The notes under the pieces: model-generated
The model's input: only the letters and a program-made list of their open reading frames with translations
The model's database searches: none
Told to the model about the DNA's origin: nothing
Shown here: positions 9,213-17,670 of the stretch, one piece after another
Layout of the letters: every line of letters starts with the position of its first letter
Position numbering within the stretch: position 1 is the stretch's first letter
Origin: Geodermatophilus sp. TF02-6
GTDB taxonomy: Bacteria; Actinomycetota; Actinomycetes; Mycobacteriales; Geodermatophilaceae
DNA: 53,595 nt
Direction: 5' to 3'
Assembly: GCF_003319115.1 (NCBI RefSeq)
Contig: NZ_QOHF01000028.1
Location: 1-53,595, forward strand
Program-made: the position numbers and the translations under genes

Positions 9213-10531
9213 CCGCCACCGCGACGCCGCCCAAGCGCCGGGCCATGGAGTTCAACGCCTTGGCGCTCATGGCCTCCACGGTGTTCACCGGCGTGCTCGG
9301 CATCGTCTTCTGGATCGTCGCCGCGCGCCTGCTGCCGCCGTCGGCCGTGGGCCAGGCGTCGTCGGCGTTGTCGGCGATCACCTTCCTCGCCGGGCTGGCC
9401 CAGCTGAACATCGTCAGCGTCCTGCTCCGCTTCGTCCCCCAGGCCGGTCGGGCGACCGGGGGCTTCATCGCCCGCGCGTACGGTCTGGCCGTCGGCACCG
9501 GCCTCGTGGTCACCTCCGGGTTCATCGTGCTCGGCTTCGCCGGGGACATCCTCGGCGACGAGTGGTTCGTCCCCCTGATCTTCCTCGGGGCGACCGTCTG
9601 CTACGCGATCTTCCTGGTCCAGGACGGCGCGCTGACCGCCCTGGGAGCGGCGGTGTGGGTGCCGTTGGAGAACCTGCTCGCCGGTCTGCTGCGCGTCGTC
9701 CTGCTCGTCGGGTTGGCCCTGGTCTCGACGCGGTGGGGCGCACTAGCGGCACTGGTCGCGCCCACCGTCGTGGCGATCGCCGTGGTGAACTGGTTCGTGT
9801 TCCGCCGGCTGGTGCCGCGGCACGCGGCCGGGTCGACCTCCTCGGCCGACCTGCGCTGGCGGTCGATCAGGGGCTTCGTGGCCGGTGACTACGCAGCCAG
9901 CGCGCTGGCCAGCTGCGTCTCCCTGCTCCCGCCGGTGCTGGTCTCGTCGCGGCTCGGAAGCGAGGCGGCGGCCTACTTCTACATCCCCTGGTTCGTCGGC
10001 GTCTCCTTCGGCACCCTGGTGTGGAACATCGCCATGGCCTTCGTCGTCGAGTACGCCGCCGACGGCCGCACGTTCCACCGGCTGATCCGGCGCTCGGTCC
10101 GCCTCACCACGCTGGTCAGCCTGGGCGCCTGCGCTGTGGTGGCGCTCGGTGCGCCGGTGATCCTGCAGCTGCTGGGCTCCGGCTACGCCGCCGAGGGGAC
10201 GACGGCGCTGCGCCTGATCGCCCTGTCGTTCCCGTTCAGCGCCGCGTTCATCCTCTTCACCGCGCTCAGCGTCGCCCGCAAGAAGCTGGGCCCGCTGGTC
10301 TGCTCGCTCGCGGTCAAGGCCGCGGTGTTCCTCGGCACCGCCGCGCTGAGCCTGACCGCCTTCGGCATCGATGGCTTGGCGCTGCTCTACCTCGTGTGCG
10401 AGGCGGTCACCGTGCTCGTCGTCCTGCCCACCGCGCTGCGCTTCTACCGGGAGTTGACCTCCGGCGCCGGCCTCCCCCAGCCCGTCGTGCAGCCCCCGGC
10501 CTCCTCTCCGTCCCCAGGGAGCACCTCGTGA
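9209..10531 (+). CDS. Wzx-type lipid-linked oligosaccharide flippase
   Basis: This 440-residue integral membrane protein has about 12-14 hydrophobic helices spread over the whole length, beginning LALMASTVFTGVLGIVFWIV. It resembles the polysaccharide-transport (Wzx/RfbX) branch of the MOP superfamily, which moves undecaprenyl-linked repeat units across the membrane. Typical features are ARLLPPSAVGQASSALSAI in the first loop and the repeated pattern of helices broken by Gly/Pro. GTG 9209 is preceded by CGGAGG at a good distance and overlaps the previous stop; the frame is open further upstream, but that part is the antisense-like shadow of the glycosyltransferase. A second flippase lies at 33282-34532, so the locus may serve two polymers. 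Confidence 0.85.
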   Translation: MTATATPPKRRAMEFNALALMASTVFTGVLGIVFWIVAARLLPPSAVGQASSALSAITFLAGLAQLNIVSVLLRFVPQAGRATGGFIARAYGLAVGTGLVVTSGFIVLGFAGDILGDEWFVPLIFLGATVCYAIFLVQDGALTALGAAVWVPLENLLAGLLRVVLLVGLALVSTRWGALAALVAPTVVAIAVVNWFVFRRLVPRHAAGSTSSADLRWRSIRGFVAGDYAASALASCVSLLPPVLVSSRLGSEAAAYFYIPWFVGVSFGTLVWNIAMAFVVEYAADGRTFHRLIRRSVRLTTLVSLGACAVVALGAPVILQLLGSGYAAEGTTALRLIALSFPFSAAFILFTALSVARKKLGPLVCSLAVKAAVFLGTAALSLTAFGIDGLALLYLVCEAVTVLVVLPTALRFYRELTSGAGLPQPVVQPPASSPSPGSTS

Positions 10532-11139
10532 TCCATCCGGCCCCGTCGCCGGACCGGCCGGCCGAGCGGTCGCCGTCGGCGTCGCTGCACCTCCTGCTGG
10601 AGTCGCTGCGCCTCGACGCGCTGACCTTCGTCCGCAACCTCTGGTTCAACCGCATCGCCGCCTCCTTCGCCGTGCCGAAGGTGCTGCGCCGCACCCTCTA
10701 CCGCGCCGGCGGCATGGCGGTCGACTCCTACGCCGTCAGCGCCCTGCTGCGGGTCGAGGGCGACCCGCGCAACGTGCGCATCGGGGAGCGCACCTACCTC
10801 AACCTCGGCTGCTACCTGGAGGCGGTGGCGCCGGTGGAGATCGGCGACGACTGCGCGATCGGCATGGAGGCCCTGGTCATCACCTCCGATCACCGCGCGC
10901 CCGGTGGTGGGTGGCGGCAGGAGGCATCCGGCCTGCCCGTGCGGATCGGGCACCGGGTCTGGATCGGGGCGCGCGCCATGATCCTGCCCGGCGTCACCAT
11001 CGGCGACGACGTGATCGTCGCCGCCGGCGCGGTGGTCACGGCCGACTGCGCGCCCGGAGGTGTGTACGCCGGTGTCCCCGCCCGCCGCATCCGCGAGGCG
11101 GAGCAGTCGGCACCGCGACGACGGAGGACCTCGGCATGA
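10528..11139 (+). CDS. Hexapeptide-repeat acyltransferase (WbbJ/maltose-acetyltransferase-like)
   Basis: This 203-residue protein has a C-terminal left-handed beta-helix built from hexapeptide repeats: VEIGDDCAIGM, VRIGHRVWIGARAMILPGVTI and GDDVIVAAGAVVT. It closes with the usual tail GGVYAGVPARRI. The catalytic His is in ITSDHRAPG. Enzymes of this type transfer acetyl (sometimes other acyl) groups from CoA to sugar hydroxyls or amines of surface polysaccharides. The GTG start has AGGGA upstream and overlaps the flippase stop by 4 bp. The deacetylase in the same operon may act in opposition to it. Confidence 0.88.
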   Translation: MIHPAPSPDRPAERSPSASLHLLLESLRLDALTFVRNLWFNRIAASFAVPKVLRRTLYRAGGMAVDSYAVSALLRVEGDPRNVRIGERTYLNLGCYLEAVAPVEIGDDCAIGMEALVITSDHRAPGGGWRQEASGLPVRIGHRVWIGARAMILPGVTIGDDVIVAAGAVVTADCAPGGVYAGVPARRIREAEQSAPRRRRTSA

Positions 11140-11540
11140 GCACGACCCAGGCGGCCCTCGCGGACCGCACCCCCCTGCTCGTCGGCGACCGTAGCGACCG
11201 GTTCACCCGCTCGCTGATCGCCTGGACCGGCCTGGTCACCGCGGCGCTGTCGGCCGCGGCCGTGCTGCTCGACGCCCCGTCCTGGCTGCGGCTGGTGACC
11301 GTGCTGGCCTTCGTCTGCGCCGGCCCCGGGGCGGCGGTCATGGCGCACGTTCCCGTGTGCGGCATGTCGACGTCGTGGGCGCTGACCAACGTGCTGTCCC
11401 TGGCGGTGTGGGCCGTCGGCACGGCCGTCCTCGCCTGGGTGAACCACTGGGCGCCGACCGCCCTGCTGCTGGTCCTCGCCGCCGGCACGGTCCTGTCCTG
11501 CGGCTGGGCGGAGCTGCGCACCCGGCGGGTGGCCCGGTGA
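11136..11540 (+). CDS. Small four-helix membrane protein, function unknown
   Basis: 134 residues with four predicted membrane helices (starting near LIAWTGLVTAALSAA, LVTVLAFVCAGPGAAVM, SWALTNVLSLAVWAVG and ALLLVLAAGTVL) and short polar ends. I do not recognise a family. It overlaps both neighbours by 4 bp, so it is very likely translated together with the large membrane protein that follows. It could be a partner subunit of that protein or of the flippase. The ATG is supported by GGAGG nine bases upstream. Confidence 0.75.
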   Translation: MSTTQAALADRTPLLVGDRSDRFTRSLIAWTGLVTAALSAAAVLLDAPSWLRLVTVLAFVCAGPGAAVMAHVPVCGMSTSWALTNVLSLAVWAVGTAVLAWVNHWAPTALLLVLAAGTVLSCGWAELRTRRVAR

Positions 11541-13390
11541 CCCGAACGCTGTCCGAGGAGGTCGCCGTGGTGGACACCGTCCGGGAGGCGCCGCCGCGAC
11601 GCCTGGCCGTGGGAACGGGCGCACCCCAGGTCCCGCTCCTCCGCCGCTGGAGCGCACCGCTGCTCGTGCTGGCCGGCCTGGCCGCGTGGGCGGTCGGCCT
11701 GGCGCAGGTCGACCCCGCGGAGCGCTCCGACTACGGGCTGCTGGGCCTGGTCGGCCCGCTGTTCTTCGTCGGGGTGGCGCTGCTGTGCGCCGGGTTCGTC
11801 GTGGAGCTGGCTGACCAGCGGCGCTCGTCGGTGCTGGCGGCCGGCATCGTCGGCCTGGTGCTGATCCTCGACGCCTCGGTGCCGATCTTGTACAACACGC
11901 CGGAGTACGCGTGGACGTACAAGCACATCGGCGTCGTCGAGTGGTTCCGCGAGGGCCAGGGGGTCACCGACCCGCGCGACATCTACCAGCAGTGGCCGGC
12001 CTTGTTCACCGCAGTAGCAGCGCTGGGGCACCTCACCGGGGTCAGCACCCTCACGCTGGCCGCGTGGGCGCCGGTGTTCTTCAGCCTGCTGGCCTGCCTG
12101 CCGATCTTCGCGATCGTCCGGCACCTGTCCGGTGACCGGCGGGTCGCGTTCCTCACCGTCTTCCTCTTCCACGCCGGCCTGTGGGTGGGCACCGCCTACC
12201 TCTCGCCGCAGGCCTTCGCCTTCCAGCTCAGCCTGGGCTGCTTCCTGGTCGTCGTCGCCTGGCTGCGGCGCACTCCGACGCAGTGGCGACGCGGGCCGAG
12301 GCTGCTGCGCCGGCTCAAGGCGTGGTCGGTCCGCGGCGCGGAGGACGTCCCGCGGACGACCCGCTGGACCCGGGGCGCCGCGCTGGTGGCGCTGTACCTG
12401 CTCTTCCTCGCCATCACCATCGCCCACCAGCTGTCGCCGTACATGCTGGTCGCGGCGGTGGCCCTGGCCACGGTGCTCGGCCTGGTCCGGCCGCGCTGGG
12501 CGGTTGTGGGCATGCTGGTCATCGCCGGGGCCTACCTGGCTCCGCGGCTGGAGTTCATCAACAGCGCCTACGGCCTGCTGGACAGCCTGAAGTTCTGGGA
12601 GAACGCCGGGGGCGTCGTGACGACGACGACCGGCACGAGGGGCCAGCAGTTCACCAGCCAGATCTCCTCGATGCTGGCGCTGGCCATCTGGCTGCTCGGG
12701 GCGCTGGCCGTGGTGGCTTCCTGGCGCAACCCCGGCCGAGTGCTGCTGGCGGCGGCATTCGCGTTCGCCCCCTTCCTCATCTTGGTGGGGCAGAGCTACG
12801 GCGGTGAGGCGATCTACCGCGTGTACCTCTTTTCCCTGCCGTTCACCGCGTTCCTCATCGCCCAAGCGGCGCTGCGGCTGCGCTGGCGGCGGCTGGTGAT
12901 GCCCGTCCTCGCGCTGTTCCTCACCCTCGCCACGCTGGCCAGCGTCCAGGGCCTGCACGGCACCCTGTCCTGGTCGACCTTCTCCGACGAGGAGGTACAG
13001 GCCATGCAGTGGTTCTACGCCAACGCCGAGGAGGGCCGCATGCTCGTCGTCGGCGCGCAGAACGGGCCGGGCCGGCTCGCGGGCAACTACAACGCCTTTG
13101 GGATCCCCTCGTCCGGCGGTGACCCGGACCTGATCACCTACGCCGGGCTGGGCGGGCGGATGTTCGACGCATCGCAGCTGGCCGCGGTCGACGACTTCAT
13201 GGCCACCCAGGGCGACCGGCCCTATCTGGTGATCAGCACCGGGATGATCGAGTACGCCCGGTACTACGGTCTGCTCCCGGACGGCTCGCTGCAGGCGCTC
13301 GAGCAGACCCTGGCCACGGCTCCCGGGTGGACGACGGTGCACCGCACCGCCGACGCGGTGATCTTCCAGTACGTCGGGACGGCGCAGTGA
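11537..13390 (+). CDS. Large polytopic membrane protein, candidate polymerase or GT-C-type transferase
   Basis: Up to 617 residues with about 12-14 membrane helices and a hydrophilic C-terminal part of roughly 130 residues (from about GTLSWSTFSDEEVQAMQWFY). The first large extracellular loop has YNTPEYAWTYKHIGVVEWF, an arrangement seen in GT-C-like lipid-sugar-dependent transferases and polymerases. The operon encodes a flippase and transferases but no other polymerase, so this protein is the best candidate for repeat-unit polymerisation or for a GT-C step. That is inference; no catalytic residue can be assigned. GTG 11537 overlaps the previous stop, but a GTG at 11567 preceded by GAGGAG is an equally good start. 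Confidence 0.8.
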   Translation: MTRTLSEEVAVVDTVREAPPRRLAVGTGAPQVPLLRRWSAPLLVLAGLAAWAVGLAQVDPAERSDYGLLGLVGPLFFVGVALLCAGFVVELADQRRSSVLAAGIVGLVLILDASVPILYNTPEYAWTYKHIGVVEWFREGQGVTDPRDIYQQWPALFTAVAALGHLTGVSTLTLAAWAPVFFSLLACLPIFAIVRHLSGDRRVAFLTVFLFHAGLWVGTAYLSPQAFAFQLSLGCFLVVVAWLRRTPTQWRRGPRLLRRLKAWSVRGAEDVPRTTRWTRGAALVALYLLFLAITIAHQLSPYMLVAAVALATVLGLVRPRWAVVGMLVIAGAYLAPRLEFINSAYGLLDSLKFWENAGGVVTTTTGTRGQQFTSQISSMLALAIWLLGALAVVASWRNPGRVLLAAAFAFAPFLILVGQSYGGEAIYRVYLFSLPFTAFLIAQAALRLRWRRLVMPVLALFLTLATLASVQGLHGTLSWSTFSDEEVQAMQWFYANAEEGRMLVVGAQNGPGRLAGNYNAFGIPSSGGDPDLITYAGLGGRMFDASQLAAVDDFMATQGDRPYLVISTGMIEYARYYGLLPDGSLQALEQTLATAPGWTTVHRTADAVIFQYVGTAQ

Positions 13391-13941
13391 GCACCGCGGG
13401 GCCGCGCGGCAGCTTCCTGCGCTGGGTGACCCAGGACTGGGCGGTCAACGCCGGGTACCTGGACTCCCGGCTGGTGCTGCTGTGGTTCCGGGCTGCCCAG
13501 TGGGCCGCCCGGAGCTGGGGTCTGGCCGGCCGGGCGTTCGCCGCCTTCTACTCGCTGTTCACGTCGCTGTTCATCGGGGTCGAGCTGCCGCCCGCCCTGG
13601 AGGTGGGGCCGCGGCTGCGGATCTACCATCCCCACGGCATCGTGCTCAACCCCGGCGTGCGGCTGGGCGCCGACTGCGTGCTGCGCCAGCACGTGACCAT
13701 CGGCAACATCGTGCGCCGGGACGGCACGGAGAAGGGCGTGGCCAGCGCCGGGGACGGCGTCGAGTTCGGCGCCGGTTGCGTCGTGGTCGGCGGCCTGCAC
13801 GTCGGCTCGCACGCCCGGGTGGCGGCGTTGGCGCTGGTGCTGCGCGACGTCCCGGAGTGGGGCGTGGCCGTGGGCAACCCGGCGGAGGTGGTCCGCGTCG
13901 ATCACCCGGCCCATCGACGCCCGGAGGCCGTCGCCGGCTGA
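13387..13941 (+). CDS. Serine-acetyltransferase-like hexapeptide acyltransferase
   Basis: 184 residues: an alpha-helical N-terminus followed by a left-handed beta-helix typical of the CysE/VatB-like group. The diagnostic YHPHGIVLNPGVRLG and LRQHVTIGN place the catalytic His pair, and WGVAVGNPAEVV is the usual end. Homologues inside polysaccharide clusters acetylate sugars rather than serine, which is more likely here given the neighbours. It is the last gene of the operon; its GTG overlaps the previous stop and a long inverted repeat follows its own stop. Confidence 0.87.
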   Translation: MSTAGPRGSFLRWVTQDWAVNAGYLDSRLVLLWFRAAQWAARSWGLAGRAFAAFYSLFTSLFIGVELPPALEVGPRLRIYHPHGIVLNPGVRLGADCVLRQHVTIGNIVRRDGTEKGVASAGDGVEFGAGCVVVGGLHVGSHARVAALALVLRDVPEWGVAVGNPAEVVRVDHPAHRRPEAVAG

Positions 13942-13999
13942 ACCGGTACCCAGAGGCTGGCGGGCGGCCGCCGGTGCTGCTGTCGCCGGTTCAGCCGGC
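13933..13999. terminator. Candidate bidirectional terminator spanning two convergent stops
   Basis: A perfect 14-base inverted repeat, GCCGGCTGAACCGG at 13933-13946 and its complement at 13986-13999, encloses the stop codons of the convergent acyltransferase and EEP-family genes with a 39-base spacer. No U-tract follows, which is common for actinobacterial terminators. Confidence 0.5.
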
Positions 14000-15010
14000 C
14001 GGGAGCCCCACCCGGACGAGCAGGCCGCGGTGGTCGGAGCCGGGGATCTCGACGGTGCGCAGGTCGTCGACCCCGGCCTTCCGGACGAGCACGTGGTCGA
14101 TGCCGATGAGCGGCGGGATGGCATAGCCGGACGGGAAGGTCGCGGTCCAGGGCGCGCCGAACTGCTCGGCGGCGTCCCGGTAGCCGTTCTGCAGCAGCGT
14201 GCGGAACTGCACGTTGCCCCAGGTGGCGTTGAAGTCGCCGCCGACCAGCACGGGAGAGCCGTGCTCGTCGGCCTGAGCCGCCAGCTGGTCGAGCAGGCCC
14301 GGCAGCTTGGCCATGTCGCGGACCCAGTCGTCGGCCGACTGCGGCCACGGACCGGCCGCGTGCACCGTGAGCACGGTCGGGCCGGGCTGCCCGTCGCCTG
14401 TGTCCAGGCGCGCGGAGACCGCGGCGAACGTCAGCCCGTCGTGGTGCTGCTCGTCGACGAGGGGGTGGCGACTCCACAACCCGACGCCGTCGGCTCCCGG
14501 CAGGGCCTCCTCGACGCTGTGCGGGAGGAGCTGGTCGAGGCCGGCAGCGGTGAGCCGGGTGCGCAGCGAGGGCGTGAGCTCCTGGAGCAGCACGACGTCG
14601 GCACCGGAGCCTCGGGCGGCCGCGACCACCCCGGCCGGGTCGGCCTCGCCGAGCTCCACGTTCGCCGTCAGCACGGTGAGCGGCCGCCCGCCGGCGTGCG
14701 TCGGGCTCCCCACGTAGGTCGGCAGCAGGACGGCGACGGCTCCCGCGGTGAGCACCGTGGCCAGCCCGGCGGCCACCCGCCGGCGCGCCAGCGCCAGCAG
14801 GACGGCGGCCAGCGGACTGAGCGCCAGGAGGTGGGAGGAGAAGGCGCTGAGGGCGACCAGCCGGTTGCTGCCCGAGGGGTAGACGTGCGCCACCGCGCCG
14901 ACGACCGCGGCGAGCCCGAGGAGCACACCGGCGACCGTGGCCGCACGCCACGCGAGTGTGGGACGCCGGCCGGGCAGCGGTGCGCCGGCTTGCTCGGGGG
15001 CGGAGCTCAC
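13991..15010 (-). CDS. Membrane-anchored endonuclease/exonuclease/phosphatase-family protein
   Basis: 339 residues. Three hydrophobic helices occupy roughly residues 15-100; an EEP domain follows. The motifs are in order: LTANVELGEADP (Asn), VVLLQELTP (metal-binding Glu), VLVGGDFNATWGN (DxN), GIDHVLV and the terminal SDHRGLLVRV (catalytic His). The family hydrolyses phosphodiesters in nucleic acids, phosphoinositides or sphingomyelin; membrane-anchored actinobacterial members are usually of unknown substrate, and here a lipid-linked or phosphodiester-containing glycan is possible. The GTG start lies 5 bases after the stop of the GH16 gene, so the two form an operon; no strong ribosome-binding site is visible. 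Confidence 0.82.
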   Translation of the reverse strand: MSSAPEQAGAPLPGRRPTLAWRAATVAGVLLGLAAVVGAVAHVYPSGSNRLVALSAFSSHLLALSPLAAVLLALARRRVAAGLATVLTAGAVAVLLPTYVGSPTHAGGRPLTVLTANVELGEADPAGVVAAARGSGADVVLLQELTPSLRTRLTAAGLDQLLPHSVEEALPGADGVGLWSRHPLVDEQHHDGLTFAAVSARLDTGDGQPGPTVLTVHAAGPWPQSADDWVRDMAKLPGLLDQLAAQADEHGSPVLVGGDFNATWGNVQFRTLLQNGYRDAAEQFGAPWTATFPSGYAIPPLIGIDHVLVRKAGVDDLRTVEIPGSDHRGLLVRVGLPAG

Positions 15011-15015
15011 GGCGC

Positions 15016-15858
15016 TCAGTGGTACATGCGCACCCAGTCCACGTAGAGGCTCACCGCGTCCGGGGTGGTCTCGTCCGGAGCGGGGATCCACGTGCCCTGG
15101 GGTCCCACGTCGAGCTGGATGGCGAGGTGCATGGGGCCGTGCGGGATGGCGGCGGGGTTGGTGGTCGAGTAGATCTGGTCGCCGTCGAGGTAGACGGTGA
15201 TGCTGTCGGGCTGCCAGTCCACGGCGTAGGTGTGCCACTGCGTGAAGTCGCCGGTGACGATCCCCTCGTCGCGCTGGTCGTCTGCGCCGTAGTGCACGGT
15301 CGTGTGGTTGGTCTGCCGGTCCCCGGCGATGATCTCCATGACGTCGATCTCGCCGTCGACCGGCCAGTTGTCCGAGTCCGGCCAGAGCAGGATGGCCGGC
15401 GCGTAGCCGGTGCCGGGTTCGACGCGGGCCCGGAACTCCCACCTGCCGTAGGTGGTGGCCGGCTGGGCGTGCCAGGCCAGGCCGCCAGAGACGTCGCCGC
15501 GGGCGGTGATGACCAACGAGCCCTCGTGGAGCCACACCGACTGCGGGCTGCGCACGCCGACGCCGTTGGCCCCGGTGCCCCCGTACAGCCGCCACTTCGA
15601 GGTGTCCAGGTGGGACGTGTTGAACTCGTCCCCACCCCACTGCTGCCATCCGAACCGGCCCGCGGCGCTCGGCACCGTGGGCTCCGCGGTGCCGCTCGGC
15701 CCCTCGGGAGTGCTCACCGTGGTGTCGCTGGTGCAGGAGGCCGCCGTCAGCAGGAGGACGACCGAGGCGACGACCCGGGGGATCCAACCGCCCCGGTCGA
15801 ACCGACGCAGACCCGCAGACCGCGGAGGCGTCGGGTCTGCCGGGCTGCACGAGGACAT
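15016..15858 (-). CDS. GH16 family glycoside hydrolase, putative lipoprotein
   Basis: 280 residues. The N-terminal segment VVASVVLLLTAASC resembles a lipoprotein signal with an acceptable lipobox, so the enzyme is probably anchored outside the membrane. The GH16 beta-jelly-roll follows, with the catalytic motif GEIDVMEII (E-x-D-x-x-E) and the flanking YGRWEFRARV and HTYAVDWQPDSI typical of the family. GH16 enzymes cleave or transglycosylate beta-1,3/1,4-glucans and galactans. Next to a polysaccharide export system it may trim or remodel the polymer. ATG 15858 is supported by a GGGAG and by placing the signal at the N-terminus. A second GH16 lies at 16536-17669. Confidence 0.9.
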   Translation of the reverse strand: MSSCSPADPTPPRSAGLRRFDRGGWIPRVVASVVLLLTAASCTSDTTVSTPEGPSGTAEPTVPSAAGRFGWQQWGGDEFNTSHLDTSKWRLYGGTGANGVGVRSPQSVWLHEGSLVITARGDVSGGLAWHAQPATTYGRWEFRARVEPGTGYAPAILLWPDSDNWPVDGEIDVMEIIAGDRQTNHTTVHYGADDQRDEGIVTGDFTQWHTYAVDWQPDSITVYLDGDQIYSTTNPAAIPHGPMHLAIQLDVGPQGTWIPAPDETTPDAVSLYVDWVRMYH

Positions 15859-15977
15859 GGTCTCCCGAGGGTAACCGCCCTGGTCGGGCCCGCCTGCCGA
15901 TGCGACGGGAACCACCGGATCCGGGGAGTGCCCCTGCTCACAGCCGGGCGGGTGCCGGGGGGTGTCAGCGCTCGCCC

Positions 15978-16163
15978 TCACCTGAGGAGGGTGAACCGCC
16001 CGCGGTAGCGGCCGCAGTCGCAGAGGGCGCAGTCAGTGCCCCTGCGGTAGTGCTCATGGGCCGTGCGCACGTGCCCGCAGCGGCACAGCCTGGTCCGGGC
16101 CGCGGGAGGTTGGGGTCGGCCGGCCTCCGGGCGGGTCGGGGTCTGCGGGTCGGCGACGGTCAT
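15978..16163 (-). CDS. Small Cys/His-rich protein, possible zinc-binding
   Basis: 61 residues from ATG 16163 (GGTGGGA just upstream); an in-frame start at 16223 would add 20. The C-terminal half has a dense CxCGH...AHEHYRRGTDCxxCxC pattern, six metal-ligand-like Cys/His groups in about 25 residues, suggesting a small zinc ribbon. Similar short proteins occur in actinobacteria without known function. It lies upstream of the GH16 lipoprotein on the same strand, separated by about 120 bases. Confidence 0.6.
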   Translation of the reverse strand: MTVADPQTPTRPEAGRPQPPAARTRLCRCGHVRTAHEHYRRGTDCALCDCGRYRGRFTLLR

Positions 16164-16535
16164 CGGGTCCCACCGGGGCGCCCGCCCCCCGCGGCCCCAC
16201 CCGAGGAACCGTGCCCCTGACACGGCGACGTCCTACACCACGAGCCGAACATGCCGCACCACTTTCTCGTCCGGGGCCGGAGGGGACGCGACGTCACCCC
16301 GCCTGACTGGAATCCAACGTATCCAACCGCTCACCATGAGTGAACGACTCGCGTTCAGACACGCCGCTGATAGGTGGTGCGCCGCGACGGCCGGTGGCGT
16401 CGTCCGGCACCCCGGGCGAGCGTCGGTCCTCCGCGGAATCGTGTGACGACCGGGGCGCCCGGGACGCGGGCGCCTGCTGGTGCACACGGGGACGAACCCT
16501 TGGGCCGCCCCGTGTCGACAGGTTTACTGCCTCCC
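16164..16535. other. Divergent intergenic region
   Basis: These 372 bases lie between the small Cys-rich gene and the second GH16 gene. The region contains the inverted repeat at 16341-16357. No further gene is supported; reading frames that cross it are not codon-biased. Confidence 0.45.
16341..16357. promoter_or_regulatory. Inverted repeat, candidate operator
   Basis: TGAACG-ACTCG-CGTTCA is a perfect 6+6 inverted repeat with a five-base spacer, about 180 bases before the GH16 start. Its size and symmetry match a dimeric repressor or activator site. No regulator gene lies next to it. Confidence 0.4.
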
Positions 16536-17669
16536 ATGCCTTCACACCGAGTAGTCAATCAACCCCGAAAAGTAAGAGAGCGACGGTTGTTCCGGCTCAC
16601 CGCGCTGGCCACGTCGGTCACCGCGGCCTGCGGTCTCGCCGGTCTGGTGCGGGATGTACCGACCTCCGCGTCGGCCGATCCGGGGGTCCAGGACGCCTCC
16701 TGGTGGCGGACCGCCCTGCCGGGACAGATCTCGGCGCCAGGCACCGCCGCCACGTCCTCCGCCCGGCCGTCCGCACCCTCGACCACGGCCGCACCGACGA
16801 CCCCGACCACGTCCCGGCCCACGCAGTCGTCGCCCCCGGCCCCAACCAGCTCGTCGCCCCGGACCACCACGGCTCCCAAGACGACCACGCCGCCCACGAC
16901 CGCCGCGCCGCCCGCCGCCACGACCTCGACCCCGCGGTCGACCCCGACGGCCACGTCGTCCGCGGCACCCTCGACGGCGACGGCGACCGGCGGGGCCGGT
17001 ACGGCCCCCACGGGCGACCTCGCGGGGTGGCGGCAGGTCTTCTCGGACGACTTCACCGGCTCCTCCCTCGGAGCCCGGTGGCGCCCGTACTCCGGGCAGC
17101 CCGGCGGCTCACCGTACGGCACGTGGTCGCCCTCCCAGGTACAGGTGGGCGGCGGCTACCTGAACCTGCGGAACGGCCTGCAGAACGGCCAGTGGGTCAG
17201 CGGCGGGTTGGCCAGCACCGTCAGCCAGACCTACGGCAAGTGGGAGATGCGCTTCCGGATCGACGCCAGCGACGAGATCAAGTACGCCGCGCTGCTCTGG
17301 CCGGACGGCCCGTCCTGGCCGCCGGAGATCGACTTCGCCGAGGACGCCGGCGGCAACCGCAGCGGCACCACCGCGACCCTGCACTACGGCAGCGACAACG
17401 CGATGGTCGGGGAGCAGGTCCGCACCGACCTCACCCAGTGGCACACGATGGGCGTGGAGTGGTCCCCGGGGCGGGTCGTCTACACCCTCGACGGGCAGCC
17501 CTGGGCGGCGTCGCAGCACCCGGGGGTCCCGGCCGAGCCGATGCACCTGGCGATCCAGACCCAGCCGGGCGGCTGCCAGGGCAGCGGCGGGAACTTCGGC
17601 TGCGGCGTGGGAAATCCGGCCACGACGTCCATGCAGGTCGACTGGGTGACCGTCTACGCCCCGGCCTGA
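16536..17669 (+). CDS. Secreted GH16 family glycoside hydrolase with Thr/Pro linker
   Basis: 377 residues: a basic N-terminus and hydrophobic segment (LTALATSVTAACGLAGLV) as signal or anchor, a long Thr/Pro/Ser-rich linker (about residues 60-155), then the GH16 domain. The catalytic motif PEIDFAEDA (E-x-D-x-x-E) is intact, preceded by YGKWEMRFRI and followed by WHTMGVEWSPGRV. The Cys pair near CQGSGGNFGC could form a disulphide. The linker suggests the enzyme projects through the wall or matrix. It is a paralogue of the lipoprotein GH16 at 15016-15858 in the catalytic domain only. ATG 16536 puts the signal at the N-terminus. Likely role: turnover or remodelling of the exopolysaccharide. Confidence 0.9.
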   Translation: MPSHRVVNQPRKVRERRLFRLTALATSVTAACGLAGLVRDVPTSASADPGVQDASWWRTALPGQISAPGTAATSSARPSAPSTTAAPTTPTTSRPTQSSPPAPTSSSPRTTTAPKTTTPPTTAAPPAATTSTPRSTPTATSSAAPSTATATGGAGTAPTGDLAGWRQVFSDDFTGSSLGARWRPYSGQPGGSPYGTWSPSQVQVGGGYLNLRNGLQNGQWVSGGLASTVSQTYGKWEMRFRIDASDEIKYAALLWPDGPSWPPEIDFAEDAGGNRSGTTATLHYGSDNAMVGEQVRTDLTQWHTMGVEWSPGRVVYTLDGQPWAASQHPGVPAEPMHLAIQTQPGGCQGSGGNFGCGVGNPATTSMQVDWVTVYAPA

Positions 17670-17670
17670 T

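Noticed and set aside
11036..13342. Open frame of 768 codons on the minus strand
   Set aside because: It lies opposite several overlapping membrane-protein and acyltransferase genes and has the Arg/Gln/Gly/His-rich composition of an antisense shadow.
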